Below, one piece after another: positions 1-6,375 of a DNA stretch of 8,800 nt. Source of the DNA: Deltaproteobacteria bacterium (GTDB lineage Bacteria > Desulfobacterota > DSM-4660 > Desulfatiglandales > Desulfatiglandaceae); NCBI GenBank assembly GCA_011051075.1, contig DREN01000277.1, positions 1 through 8,800 of the forward strand, given 5' to 3'. The translations under genes were made by a program, and so were the position numbers. A model generated the notes under the pieces. The model was not told the origin of the DNA. It saw only the letters and a program-made list of their open reading frames with translations, and did not search any database. Position 1 is the first letter of the stretch. Every line of letters starts with the position of its first letter.

Positions 1-476
1 ATTCAGCACCCATGCACGATGTGGGCAAGATAGGGATCCCGGATCGGATCCTCCTGAAACCGGGAAAGCTGGATCCGGATGAGCGGGAGATCATGCAGCA
101 GCATGCCGCCATGGGAGGGAAGATCCTTGCCGGCTCTGATGCCGGGTTTATTAAGCTGGCCGAGGTAATTGCCCTGACGCACCATGAGAAATGGGATGGC
201 AGCGGGTATCCGGAGGGCCTCAAGGGAAAAGAGATCCCCCTGGTGGGCCGTATCGTGGCCATAGCCGATGTATTCGACGCCCTCACATCCAGACGGCCCT
301 ACAAGGAGCCTTTTTCCGTTAAAAAATCATTTGGTATCATAAGAGAAGGGAGTGGCAGTCACTTTGATCCGGACGTGGTCAGGGCCTTCTTTGCCGTGGA
401 AGATGAAATACTGGCCATCAAGGAGAGGTACAGGGAAAAAGATGAAAGCCTCTTGGTCCAGAGGGTGGGAAAATAG
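1..476 (+). CDS. HD-GYP domain protein, C-terminal part (probable cyclic-di-GMP phosphodiesterase)
   Basis: The reading frame is open at the left edge (first full codon at position 3, reading S-A-P-M-H-D), so the N-terminus and any sensory or receiver domain lie outside the window. The visible part is most of an HD-GYP domain. It has the metal-binding HD pair in HDVGKIGIPD, a downstream His in EIMQQH, the HH pair in THHEKWDGSGYP followed by GLKGKEIP (the GYP signature with its usual extension), then IADVFDALTSRRPYK and GSGSHFDPDVV near the end. HD-GYP proteins hydrolyse cyclic-di-GMP to pGpG or GMP in the cytoplasm, controlling motility and biofilm formation. All the metal-ligand positions I can recognise are kept, so it is probably active. 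The ATG at 12 lies inside the conserved motif and is not a real start. The gene converges on dctM with 144 nt between their stops; that stretch holds no clear terminator. Confidence 0.93.
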   Translation, partial: SAPMHDVGKIGIPDRILLKPGKLDPDEREIMQQHAAMGGKILAGSDAGFIKLAEVIALTHHEKWDGSGYPEGLKGKEIPLVGRIVAIADVFDALTSRRPYKEPFSVKKSFGIIREGSGSHFDPDVVRAFFAVEDEILAIKERYREKDESLLVQRVGK

Positions 477-620
477 CCCTGACCCAAGATCGACGGACTT
501 TTTCTCGATATGCCTCGTGGCCCGGTTCAAAGAAGATGGTGTGATAGGTTTTTCAGGATTCGAGTTAGGCCTGCGCCGTTTTATCCGGTCACCATACTTT
601 CAGAGGGCAAGGGCCGCAGC

Positions 621-1892
621 TTATTTCAGCAGGTCCGGCAAGAAAAGGCTCAGTCCGGGCCAGTATGTGATCAAGAGCAGGGTGAAGAGAAGGAGGAGCA
701 GAAAGGGGAGGGTGGCCCTGTACAACTGCATTACGGGTTTGTCGAACCTGGCACTGGCGATAAAGAGATTCAGGCCGACGGGCGGGGTATTATAACCTAT
801 CCCTAAGTTTGCCAGAAACACAACCCCGAGGTGTACCGGGTCGATCCCGAACCTTGCGGCCAGGGGGGCAATGAGTGGGACCACCACCAGGATGGCGCTG
901 AATATGTCCATCATGCACCCAACCACGATGAGGAACAGGTTAAGGACCATCAGGAACCCGATCTTTCCCGCAACCATGCCCTCCATGAGTTTGAGGATTT
1001 TCATGGGGATAAAGGCGTCAACCAGGTAGTTGGTGAAGCCCAGTGCCGCACCGAGTATGATCATAATCCCCCCCACCATCTTCATGCTCTCCCTCATGAT
1101 ACCGGGCAGGTCCCTAAGGAGTGAGAGTTCGTGAAAGATCAGTGCCTTCACAAGGAGCACGTAGGCCACAGTCAGGGCCGCTGCCTCTGTGGCCGTGCAG
1201 AACCCCGAGTAGATGCCTGCGAGGATCAGGATCGGTATGGGGAGTTCCCATGCAGCGCCTTTAAGAGCAGCGAGAAATTCTCTCGGTGAAAAGGGGGGCT
1301 GTTCGAGCCTCCATTTCCTGCCCATATACACGGAAAAGAGACATGGTACACCTACCATCAAGACCCCCGGCAGGAGCCCTGCCATGAAGAGTTGTTCAAT
1401 GCTTGTGCCGGAGACAAACCCGTAGAGTATGATTGGAAGGCTTGGGGGGAAGTGGAGGCCCAGGCTGCCCGATGTGGTTATCAGTCCCAGGGAGAAGTTC
1501 TCCTGGTATTTTTCCGACAAAAGCGCGGGAAAGAGGAGCCCTCCCAGAGCGATAATGGTGATGCCGGTGGCACCTGTAATGGCGGTGAAGAAGGCGCATG
1601 AAACAAGGGCCACCACACCGAGGCCCCCTGGGAGCCACCCGAAGAGGCTTCTGGAAAACCTGACAAGACGTGCGGAGGTTCCCCCCTGGGAGAGGAGGTA
1701 GCCCGCGAAGGTAAAAAGGGGTATGGCCAGGAGTACGGGGGCGTTGGCCAGGCGGAGGATCTCAATGGGGATAGCGGTGAACTCCACACCGCTCACGTGG
1801 AGGCCCAACATGGCGGCCGTGAGGATGCCGGCAAAAAGGGGAAGGCCTGAGACGATCAGGATGATGAGGATGATTACCAGTGTGAGGATCAC
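621..1892 (-). CDS. dctM: TRAP transporter large permease subunit DctM
   Basis: A 423-residue, very hydrophobic inner-membrane protein of normal DctM length with roughly a dozen membrane segments. DctM is the ion-coupled permease that moves solute delivered by the periplasmic binding protein, driven by Na+ or H+. Family signatures are visible: GATGITIIALGG around residues 107-118, LHFPPSLPIILYG around 146-158, TEAAALTVAY around 235-244, GCMMDIFSAILVVVPL around 325-340 and YNTPPVGLNLF around 367-377. The start is GTG at 1892. Its GTGA overlaps the dctQ stop by 4 nt, which indicates translational coupling, and an AGGGAG ribosome site lies 8 nt upstream inside dctQ. It is the last gene of the minus-strand transport cluster. 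Confidence 0.96.
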   Translation of the reverse strand: MILTLVIILIILIVSGLPLFAGILTAAMLGLHVSGVEFTAIPIEILRLANAPVLLAIPLFTFAGYLLSQGGTSARLVRFSRSLFGWLPGGLGVVALVSCAFFTAITGATGITIIALGGLLFPALLSEKYQENFSLGLITTSGSLGLHFPPSLPIILYGFVSGTSIEQLFMAGLLPGVLMVGVPCLFSVYMGRKWRLEQPPFSPREFLAALKGAAWELPIPILILAGIYSGFCTATEAAALTVAYVLLVKALIFHELSLLRDLPGIMRESMKMVGGIMIILGAALGFTNYLVDAFIPMKILKLMEGMVAGKIGFLMVLNLFLIVVGCMMDIFSAILVVVPLIAPLAARFGIDPVHLGVVFLANLGIGYNTPPVGLNLFIASARFDKPVMQLYRATLPFLLLLLFTLLLITYWPGLSLFLPDLLK

Positions 1893-2416
1893 GAGGCCGT
1901 CTCCCTGAGTATTTCAATACCCTGTTCAACGGCCCTTATGAGGAACCGGAAGAGGAGCAGGGCGAATCCCACAGGAAGGATCACCTGGCTTATCCAGCTT
2001 GGCAGGTTGAAAAACACGCTCCCTCCAAACTCCATTTCCATTTTTATATAATCCAGGCATACCTTGAACATGACAGCGCATATGATCGCGCAGGCTGAGG
2101 CGAGGATGAGCTCCCGAAGGGGAAGCCACTTTTCAGGGAGGAGGGTGGAGAGAAGGTCTATCTTGATATGTCTGCCCTCCCTGGTCAGAAGGGATGCCCC
2201 TAAGAAGGTGAGCCAGAGAACCAGGAGCCTGGTAAAGGGACCGGACCAATCCATGTATCCCAGCGTGGTGTTGGCCCATTGGAGATGGGCGTAGGTATAA
2301 AGGCCTCTCAACAGCACCTGAACAAAGGTTAAGAGTACCATCAACCAGAGGAGGAGTACGATAAGCCATCCCTCAATTCTTGCGAGGATGTGATCAAAGC
2401 GCTTTAAGGCATTCAT
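1889..2416 (-). CDS. dctQ: TRAP transporter small permease subunit DctQ
   Basis: A 175-residue protein with four predicted membrane helices at about residues 17-39, 61-80, 101-120 and 141-162, the DctQ topology. The second helix ends in the family pattern RLLVLWLTFLGASLLTREG followed by HIKIDLL (residues 63-89), typical of DctQ. It pairs with DctM to form the membrane part of a TRAP transporter. It overlaps dctM by 4 nt (stop TGA inside GTGA). The ATG at 2416 is chosen because it leaves a short amphipathic N-terminus before helix 1, as in the family. The sequence just upstream (CTTCAAACGCCCC) has no convincing Shine-Dalgarno. It is separated from dctP by 243 nt of repeat-rich DNA, unusual for subunits of one transporter. 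Confidence 0.93.
   Translation of the reverse strand: MNALKRFDHILARIEGWLIVLLLWLMVLLTFVQVLLRGLYTYAHLQWANTTLGYMDWSGPFTRLLVLWLTFLGASLLTREGRHIKIDLLSTLLPEKWLPLRELILASACAIICAVMFKVCLDYIKMEMEFGGSVFFNLPSWISQVILPVGFALLLFRFLIRAVEQGIEILRETAS
1901..1906 (-). promoter_or_regulatory. Ribosome binding site of dctM
   Basis: AGGGAG on the minus strand, 8 nt before the GTG start at 1892 and within the end of dctQ. It supports the GTG as the real dctM start. Confidence 0.7.
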
Positions 2417-2432
2417 GGGGCGTTTGAAGTCG

Positions 2433-2594
2433 AATATTGACAGCCATGTAAAAAGTCAAAATCTCGCGCAAAGCCGCAAAGGCCGCAAGGTTAACTGATT
2501 AATTTCAAAAGATATTTTCTTGGCGCGCTTGGCATCTTTGCGCGAAAACCCATTTTTTGCGACACCATCAATACTGACACCCATGTAAAAAGTC
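2433..2594. repeat. Intergenic repeat unit between dctP and dctQ: flanking 25-bp direct repeats around an imperfect inverted repeat
   Basis: Two direct repeats of 25 bp, 2433-2457 and 2570-2594, differ at two positions (core CCATGTAAAAAGTC). Between them lies an imperfect inverted repeat: left arm about 2461-2490 (TCGCGCAAAGCCGCAAAGG, with an internal ~9-nt CGCAAAGGC periodicity) and right arm about 2518-2547 (its partial reverse complement, CTTTGCGCGA at the outer end). The pattern of alternating GCAAAG units resembles common intergenic repeats that I recall from environmental deltaproteobacterial genomes; that comparison is from memory and untested. The unit lies between two genes of one transporter and would be transcribed in any dctP-dctQ read-through message. 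Confidence 0.75.
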
Positions 2595-2660
2595 CTTTTT
2601 ACAGGGATTCGGGAATCCCCCCAATCCCTAAATCCCTCAATCCCACAATTCCCGAATTGT
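2585..2660. repeat. Stack of three short perfect hairpins downstream of dctP
   Basis: Three perfect inverted repeats in a row: 2585-2602 (GTAAAAAG, 2-nt loop, CTTTTTAC), 2604-2619 (GGGATTC, 2-nt loop, GAATCCC) and 2645-2660 (ACAATT, 4-nt loop, AATTGT). The last one reaches the first base of the dctP stop codon. The stretch 2616-2653 also repeats an AATCCC unit about every 8 nt. None of the hairpins is followed by a clean T-run on the minus strand, so this is not a textbook intrinsic terminator. It could act as a REP-like 3' stabiliser or partial terminator that leaves more dctP than dctQM message. Confidence 0.6.
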
Positions 2661-3673
2661 CAATCTTGCTTCAGGAGCGCATAAACACGGTCCAAGAGTT
2701 CGGCTGAGAAGATCCTGCCGGTCAGCCTTCTGGTTACCTTCACACCTACGGCGTGGAACTCCCTGAGTGCCTCACCTTCAGGCACAGGGATTATGGTTAA
2801 CCCGCTCTTTCTGAGTATCTCAACGGCCTCCTCGCTCTGGTCCCTCAGGCGGGTCGTGAGTTCGGCCATCCCTTTCTCAACGGTTTTCTTCAAGAGTGAG
2901 GCCAGGTCTTCGGGGAGTTTTTTATACTGCCTTGATGAGATGAGGATTGCCCCGGTAGAGTGCACGAGGGGAAGGGCCATCATATAGTTTAGATAGTTCT
3001 GCCACTGGAGGGCCAGGGCCCCCAATGGAGGCGCGTATACAGTGTCGATCATCCCTGTATTCAGGGCCGTGGTCACGTTTGTGACCGCAAGGGGGATCGG
3101 GTTTATACCCATGGCCACAAAGGTCTCCTTGGCAATGGGGTCTCCTGACCATGTCCATACCTTGAGCCCTGAAAGATCGTGAACAGTCCTGATCGGTTTT
3201 TTTGAGATGAGGTGCACATTCCCCACCTCTGCCCACGCCAGGAGTTCAAAGCCCTTTTTCCTGAACTGCTCGGTAAAAAAAGGGTTTAGGTTCCTGTGGA
3301 CCAGGTCCACCTCCCTGTAGGTCCTGAAGAGGAAGGGAAGGTCCAGGATCCTCACCATGGGGAGGATCTTGCCGAAGCCCACACCGGAAAAGGCGGCCGC
3401 GTGGATCTGACCGATCCTGATCTTTTTGAGCACATCCAACTCATCGCCTGCAATGCCGCCGGCGTAGATCCTGAAGCCCAGCCTGTCCCCGCTCTTCTCC
3501 CTGATCTCCCGGTCCAGTTTCCTCATCTGCTTCACCCATGTGGAGCCGTCCGGTGCCAGGGTGGCGAATTTGATCAGGTACTGAGGCTTGCCCCCGGCGT
3601 ATGAGTCAGGCATGGGCCCGTGGAAGAGCCACAGGCAGAGGAAGATAAGGGCCAATCCTATCGGTCTTTTCAT
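2660..3673 (-). CDS. dctP: TRAP transporter periplasmic substrate-binding protein DctP (TatP-like)
   Basis: A 337-residue exported protein. Residues 1-26 form a Sec signal peptide (MKRP, hydrophobic core, cleavage likely after SYA). The mature protein matches the DctP fold by motif order: KFATLAPDGSTWVKQM near 35-50, IYAGGIAGDELDVLKKIRIGQI near 69-90, RILDLPFLFRTYREVD near 108-123, LSGLKVWTWSGDPIAKE near 167-183 and NVTTALNTGMIDTVYAPPLG near 199-218. In ordinary DctP proteins the GLK-x-R position supplies the Arg that clamps the substrate carboxylate. Here the aligned residue is Trp173, as in the TPR-associated branch. It captures a solute and passes it to DctQM; the substrate is unknown. The start ATG at 3673 has an AGGAGG site 10 nt upstream. 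Gaps of 205 nt before and 243 nt after allow separate expression. Confidence 0.95.
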   Translation of the reverse strand: MKRPIGLALIFLCLWLFHGPMPDSYAGGKPQYLIKFATLAPDGSTWVKQMRKLDREIREKSGDRLGFRIYAGGIAGDELDVLKKIRIGQIHAAAFSGVGFGKILPMVRILDLPFLFRTYREVDLVHRNLNPFFTEQFRKKGFELLAWAEVGNVHLISKKPIRTVHDLSGLKVWTWSGDPIAKETFVAMGINPIPLAVTNVTTALNTGMIDTVYAPPLGALALQWQNYLNYMMALPLVHSTGAILISSRQYKKLPEDLASLLKKTVEKGMAELTTRLRDQSEEAVEILRKSGLTIIPVPEGEALREFHAVGVKVTRRLTGRIFSAELLDRVYALLKQD

Positions 3674-3683
3674 GGTCTATAAA

Positions 3684-3689
3684 CCTCCT
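3684..3689 (-). promoter_or_regulatory. Ribosome binding site of dctP
   Basis: AGGAGG on the minus strand, 10 nt before the ATG at 3673. It is the strongest Shine-Dalgarno in the transport cluster, in line with a binding protein made in excess over the permease. Confidence 0.8.
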
Positions 3690-3742
3690 GCTCCGGATGA
3701 ACCGAAAAAGCGCGACCCCCCGGGCCAGCGATGTGGATCCCA

Positions 3743-3781
3743 TATGCACAATTGCTTAAGTCTAACCGCACAGGTCGAAAA
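3743..3781 (-). repeat. 39-bp copy related to the left end of the 6098-6410 element
   Basis: Read on the minus strand this segment begins TTTTCGACCTGTGCGGTTAG and continues to GCAATTGTGCATA. It matches 6106-6144 (+) at 35 of 39 positions by direct comparison. Its outer 20 nt (3763-3782) are identical to 6384-6403 on the same strand. It lies 70 nt upstream of the dctP start, in the gap between the T-component gene and dctP, pointing towards dctP. No second arm is visible nearby, so it is either a solitary or decayed end of the same element family or a shared regulatory site. Confidence 0.75.
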
Positions 3782-3792
3782 AGCTCCTGTGC
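3768..3792. repeat. Perfect 7-bp inverted repeat overlapping the repeat copy
   Basis: GCACAGG (3768-3774), an 11-nt loop, then CCTGTGC (3786-3792). Half of the hairpin is made of the conserved repeat core and half of local sequence. A second weaker hairpin (CCGCCA/TGGCGG, 3800-3805 with 3826-3831) lies between it and the T-component stop. Either could slow transcription between tatT and dctP; neither has a T-run. Confidence 0.45.
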
Positions 3793-3878
3793 TGCTTGCC
3801 CGCCACCGGAGGGCCTGTTCACCTTTGGCGGACTTGCATAAAGGTCAGATGTCAACGGCCCGATGGCCCGTGCAGGCC

Positions 3879-4730
3879 TTACAAAAAGAGTTCATCCACC
3901 TGTTTTTCAAGGGCCTTCATCCTCTTTTTCATGGCGCTGTTTATGAGACAGGCCTCTTTTAGCCCATCGGGGGAGGCCCGCTCCACCTCCCTGATAAGGC
4001 CCATGAACAGGTCCCTGTCCTGTACCCTGACCGCATAGTACCTGGCGTAGTGGTACTGGGCCAAAAAGAACCTGCCCTTTGTTACTGACACAGCCTCAAC
4101 AAAAAGCTCCTTTGCCCTTTCCGCGTCACCACCCAAGATCTTCGGCCTTGCCGCCAGCATGGTCGCCTCTACGATGTAGGGTGATCCATAGAAGTACCGG
4201 GGGTCTATCTCCATTACCCTTTTCAGGCATTTTTCCGCCGTGCCCAGTTGGCCAAGGGCGTCTGGCCTGTCCAGGTTCAGGTTTATCCACCCGTTCCAGG
4301 ACATGGTGACCCAGAACAGGGGCCTGATCCCTTTTTTAGCAATGCTGCCGAGGCGTTTGGTAATGGTCTGGAGCGGGGCATTGTCCTTGATACCCAGGGC
4401 CCTGAGGCCATAGCCCCTGGCCCGGAGGTAGAGTCTTGAGGCCCTTTCAGGGTCCTGCTCCTCAACAAAGAGCATGGCGTAACCTGTAAACCCCATGCAC
4501 AGGGCGGTCAGAAGTTCCCTGTTTTCAGGGGCGTTTTTGAGAAGGCCTTCCATCAATTTGAGCTCAGCGGGAAGGGATTGTCCGGCTAATTTCAGGTCGC
4601 ACTCCTCAAAAAAGGCCTGTGTCAGGCCGGGGATGATGGGTGAGGCGGCGTACAGGGCCACTCTTGCGCACCCTGTGATCAACAGCATCAGCAGAATTAG
4701 GGCAATCAGGTTGTATGAGGTCTTTTTCAT
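3879..4730 (-). CDS. tatT: TRAP transporter T-component: TPR-type lipoprotein (TatT family)
   Basis: A 283-residue predicted lipoprotein. The N-terminus MKKTSYNLIA leads into a hydrophobic stretch and lipobox I-T-G-C with Cys21 as lipidation site; Ala at +2 is compatible with the outer membrane. The rest is helical with degenerate TPR-like units: ELKLMEGLLKNAPENRELLTAL near 56-77, ASRLYLRARGYGLRAL near 97-112, AEKCLKRVMEIDPRYFYGSPYIVEA near 165-189 and the family-like stretch ARPKILGGDAERAKELFVEAV near 194-214. Lipobox, size, motif pattern and position directly before a TRAP binding protein match the TatT T-component of TPR-associated TRAP transporters described in Treponema pallidum, where TatT partners the binding protein TatP. 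It starts 3 nt after the stop of the upstream TPR gene, so the two are probably translationally coupled. The symbol here does not mean twin-arginine translocase. Confidence 0.88.
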   Translation of the reverse strand: MKKTSYNLIALILLMLLITGCARVALYAASPIIPGLTQAFFEECDLKLAGQSLPAELKLMEGLLKNAPENRELLTALCMGFTGYAMLFVEEQDPERASRLYLRARGYGLRALGIKDNAPLQTITKRLGSIAKKGIRPLFWVTMSWNGWINLNLDRPDALGQLGTAEKCLKRVMEIDPRYFYGSPYIVEATMLAARPKILGGDAERAKELFVEAVSVTKGRFFLAQYHYARYYAVRVQDRDLFMGLIREVERASPDGLKEACLINSAMKKRMKALEKQVDELFL

Positions 4731-4733
4731 CTG

Positions 4734-5954
4734 TCAATAACCGATAAACGGCTCTCCCTTTTTCAGGGGACGTTCCAGTAGTTTTTTTACCACGAACTGG
4801 GCCCCGGAGGCGTTTTCCATATGTAAGACCCGTTTGTAGTACTTGATGGCTTCATCCCGGTTATTCTCAAGCTCATAACTCATGCCTAATTTTGTCAGTG
4901 GCCACGCAATCATGGCAGGGTCGTTTTCAGGGTCCTGCTTATTGAGTATCTGTCTCAGTCTGGATCTGGCTTCAGCATAGCGTCCGTGAAAAAGGTCGTA
5001 GGTTGATTCCAGATAGAAGGCCCGTCTCTCCCACATGGCGGCCCTGTTCCTGTCAGATGCTTTGGCGCTGTTCAGACGCAACTGGTTGACGATAGCCCTG
5101 TATTGAGGGTCCATCTCCAATCGAATGTAGCTGACGCCTTTGAGAATCAGGAAACGGGGGTTCCTCTTATATTTCTCTGCCAGTCCGGTTGAGAGATCCA
5201 GGGCATCCCTGAACTTGTTCTCACCAAAAAGATAGATATGAAGGAGGACGCTCCTGGCCTCTGTTTTGGAGTAGATTGCCTCTCTGGAGGCAATGCTTAG
5301 CTTCTTCAAGCCCCTTTCCTTGTCACCCTGGTGAAGGAGAAAGTAGGTCAGGAATTTCAGTATCCCTGAAAGCTTGGCCGTATAATAGTCGAAAGTGCCC
5401 AGGCCCAGCAACACATCCTTGTTATCAGGGTCCATCTTCAGGCAGACCTTGAGGGCGGCTACCGCATCCCTGGCAAGGAAAAAGGAAGATACCCAGTTGC
5501 CCTTCATAAGTTCGAAGCGGCCCTTAAAGCCCAGTGCCCCTCCAAGATAAAAAAAGTCATAACTGCCTGCATCGTCCCTGTCGCACCTTACTTCAGCGAC
5601 TTCTATGGCACGGTCAATCCGGTGCTTGAATTCGTTCACCTCTGCCTGTGACCAGAAACCAGAGGCCAGGCGGGACCATGAAACCATGGCCAGGTAGAAA
5701 TAACCGGCTGGTTCATTTCTTGATTTCGCGATGAGTTTTCTAAAAAGCTTCTCGGCATTATTAAATTGACGATTGTAGAGGAGATCTATGCCCTTAAGGA
5801 TCTGTTCATTTGCGCTGCGGTTTTTCAAAACAGGGCCCTGGTCGCCTTCAAGGCCCAGAAGGTCGGGTGCAGTGGCCATGAACAGGAGTGAAACAGGGAC
5901 CAGTAAGAAGGAGGTTAAAAAAGATGGTTTTTTTGGGAAGTGGCGGTTTTTCAC
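4734..5954 (-). CDS. Exported tetratricopeptide-repeat protein of the TRAP cluster
   Basis: A 406-residue helical repeat protein. The start is GTG at 5954, with a weak GCAGG site 6 nt upstream. This start gives a basic N-terminus (KNRHFPKK) and a hydrophobic segment at about 12-29, with probable signal-peptidase cleavage after A-T-A (27-29). The next ATG would cut the signal in half. TPR-like helical pairs are visible at ILKGIDLLYNRQFNNAEKLF, ALKVCLKMDPDNKDVLLGLG, DALDLSTGLAEKYKRNPRFL, YDLFHGRYAEARSRLRQIL and LGMSYELENNRDEAIKYYKR. There is no lipobox, so it is likely a soluble periplasmic protein. It is the first gene of the five-gene cluster and lies only 3 nt from the T-component gene, suggesting an accessory scaffold for the transporter. 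The specific function is unknown. A candidate promoter lies at 6073-6102. Confidence 0.88.
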   Translation of the reverse strand: MKNRHFPKKPSFLTSFLLVPVSLLFMATAPDLLGLEGDQGPVLKNRSANEQILKGIDLLYNRQFNNAEKLFRKLIAKSRNEPAGYFYLAMVSWSRLASGFWSQAEVNEFKHRIDRAIEVAEVRCDRDDAGSYDFFYLGGALGFKGRFELMKGNWVSSFFLARDAVAALKVCLKMDPDNKDVLLGLGTFDYYTAKLSGILKFLTYFLLHQGDKERGLKKLSIASREAIYSKTEARSVLLHIYLFGENKFRDALDLSTGLAEKYKRNPRFLILKGVSYIRLEMDPQYRAIVNQLRLNSAKASDRNRAAMWERRAFYLESTYDLFHGRYAEARSRLRQILNKQDPENDPAMIAWPLTKLGMSYELENNRDEAIKYYKRVLHMENASGAQFVVKKLLERPLKKGEPFIGY

Positions 5955-6072
5955 GGGATACCTGCTTCAGGGTTATCTGTTACCGGCAAGTCCGGGAGTA
6001 AGGGATATCAGGCAACATAACTACATGAGAGCATGGAATTAAGCAAGCCAAGAATGCCGATTACACCAGGTA

Positions 6073-6102
6073 AATATGGAGAAAATTGATCCCAAGGGTC
6101 AA
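6073..6102 (-). promoter_or_regulatory. Candidate sigma70-type promoter for the TPR/TRAP cluster
   Basis: On the minus strand TTGACC (6097-6102) is followed after 18 nt by CATATT (6073-6078): five of six and four of six matches to the -35 and -10 consensus. It points at the TPR gene with a ~120-nt leader. The -35 box overlaps the outer end of the terminal inverted repeat of the 6098-6410 element, so the element end may supply part of the promoter. The rest of 5955-6097 shows no gene or other structure I can support. Confidence 0.35.
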
Positions 6103-6159
6103 GAATTTTCGACATGTGCGGTTAGATTTCAGCAATTGTGGATACTGGAACTATCCCGC

Positions 6160-6184
6160 CCGTGGGGGCCTCTTTTCCAAAGGA
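6160..6184 (+). repeat. Left arm of the perfect 25-bp internal inverted repeat
   Basis: Begins CCGTGGGGGCC and ends CCAAAGGA. It is the exact reverse complement of 6351-6375. A 25-bp perfect match separated by only 166 nt is far beyond chance and indicates either a long RNA stem or recent formation of a palindromic element. Confidence 0.9.
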
Positions 6185-6350
6185 TGCAAAACCCTATCTG
6201 ATTGCATAGGGACGGCAGCATGCGCTTGAAATAAGCTGCGGGAGAGCCCCGGGAGAGAGTCTCGGTTGGAGCCTGTACGGGTTCCTGCCTGCTCCGAAGC
6301 TGTAATCCAACTAAGGGGACGTTCCATGTTCTGTGGGAGATTTTGTTGCG

Positions 6351-6375
6351 TCCTTTGGAAAAGAGGCCCCCACGG
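6351..6375 (-). repeat. Right arm of the perfect 25-bp internal inverted repeat
   Basis: Begins TCCTTTGG and ends GGCCCCCACGG on the plus strand. It pairs base for base with 6160-6184 and is separated from the outer terminal repeat by only 8 nt, against 35 nt on the left side. Confidence 0.9.

Noticed and set aside
489..509. ATCGA/TCGAT inverted repeat after the HD-GYP stop as a terminator
   Set aside because: The stem is only 5 bp and AT-containing, and the T-run is in the loop, not after the stem.
352..795. Plus-strand ORFs over the HD-GYP/dctM junction
   Set aside because: They are out-of-frame shadows with Arg/Lys-rich composition overlapping confident genes on both sides.
2461..2547. 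GCAAAG repeats as a CRISPR or tandem array
   Set aside because: The units are about 9 nt, degenerate and arranged as an inverted pair, with no spacers of constant length.
3760..3766. GTCTAAC and GTTAGAT heptamers matching integron attC core sites
   Set aside because: The partner core sites are missing or in the wrong orientation in both places, and no integrase or gene cassettes are present.
3850..3855. Perfect TTGACA on the minus strand upstream of dctP
   Set aside because: No acceptable -10 box lies at 16-18 nt, so a promoter cannot be supported here.
3588..3962. 124-residue plus-strand ORF across the dctP start and the tatT end
   Set aside because: It overlaps two well-supported genes and their gap, and its translation shows no domain or signal peptide.
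6116..6124. GTGCG at the left end of the element, resembling the 5' end of a group II intron
   Set aside because: The same sequence occurs on the opposite strand at the right end, and no domain V or reverse transcriptase is visible. The symmetry points to terminal inverted repeats.
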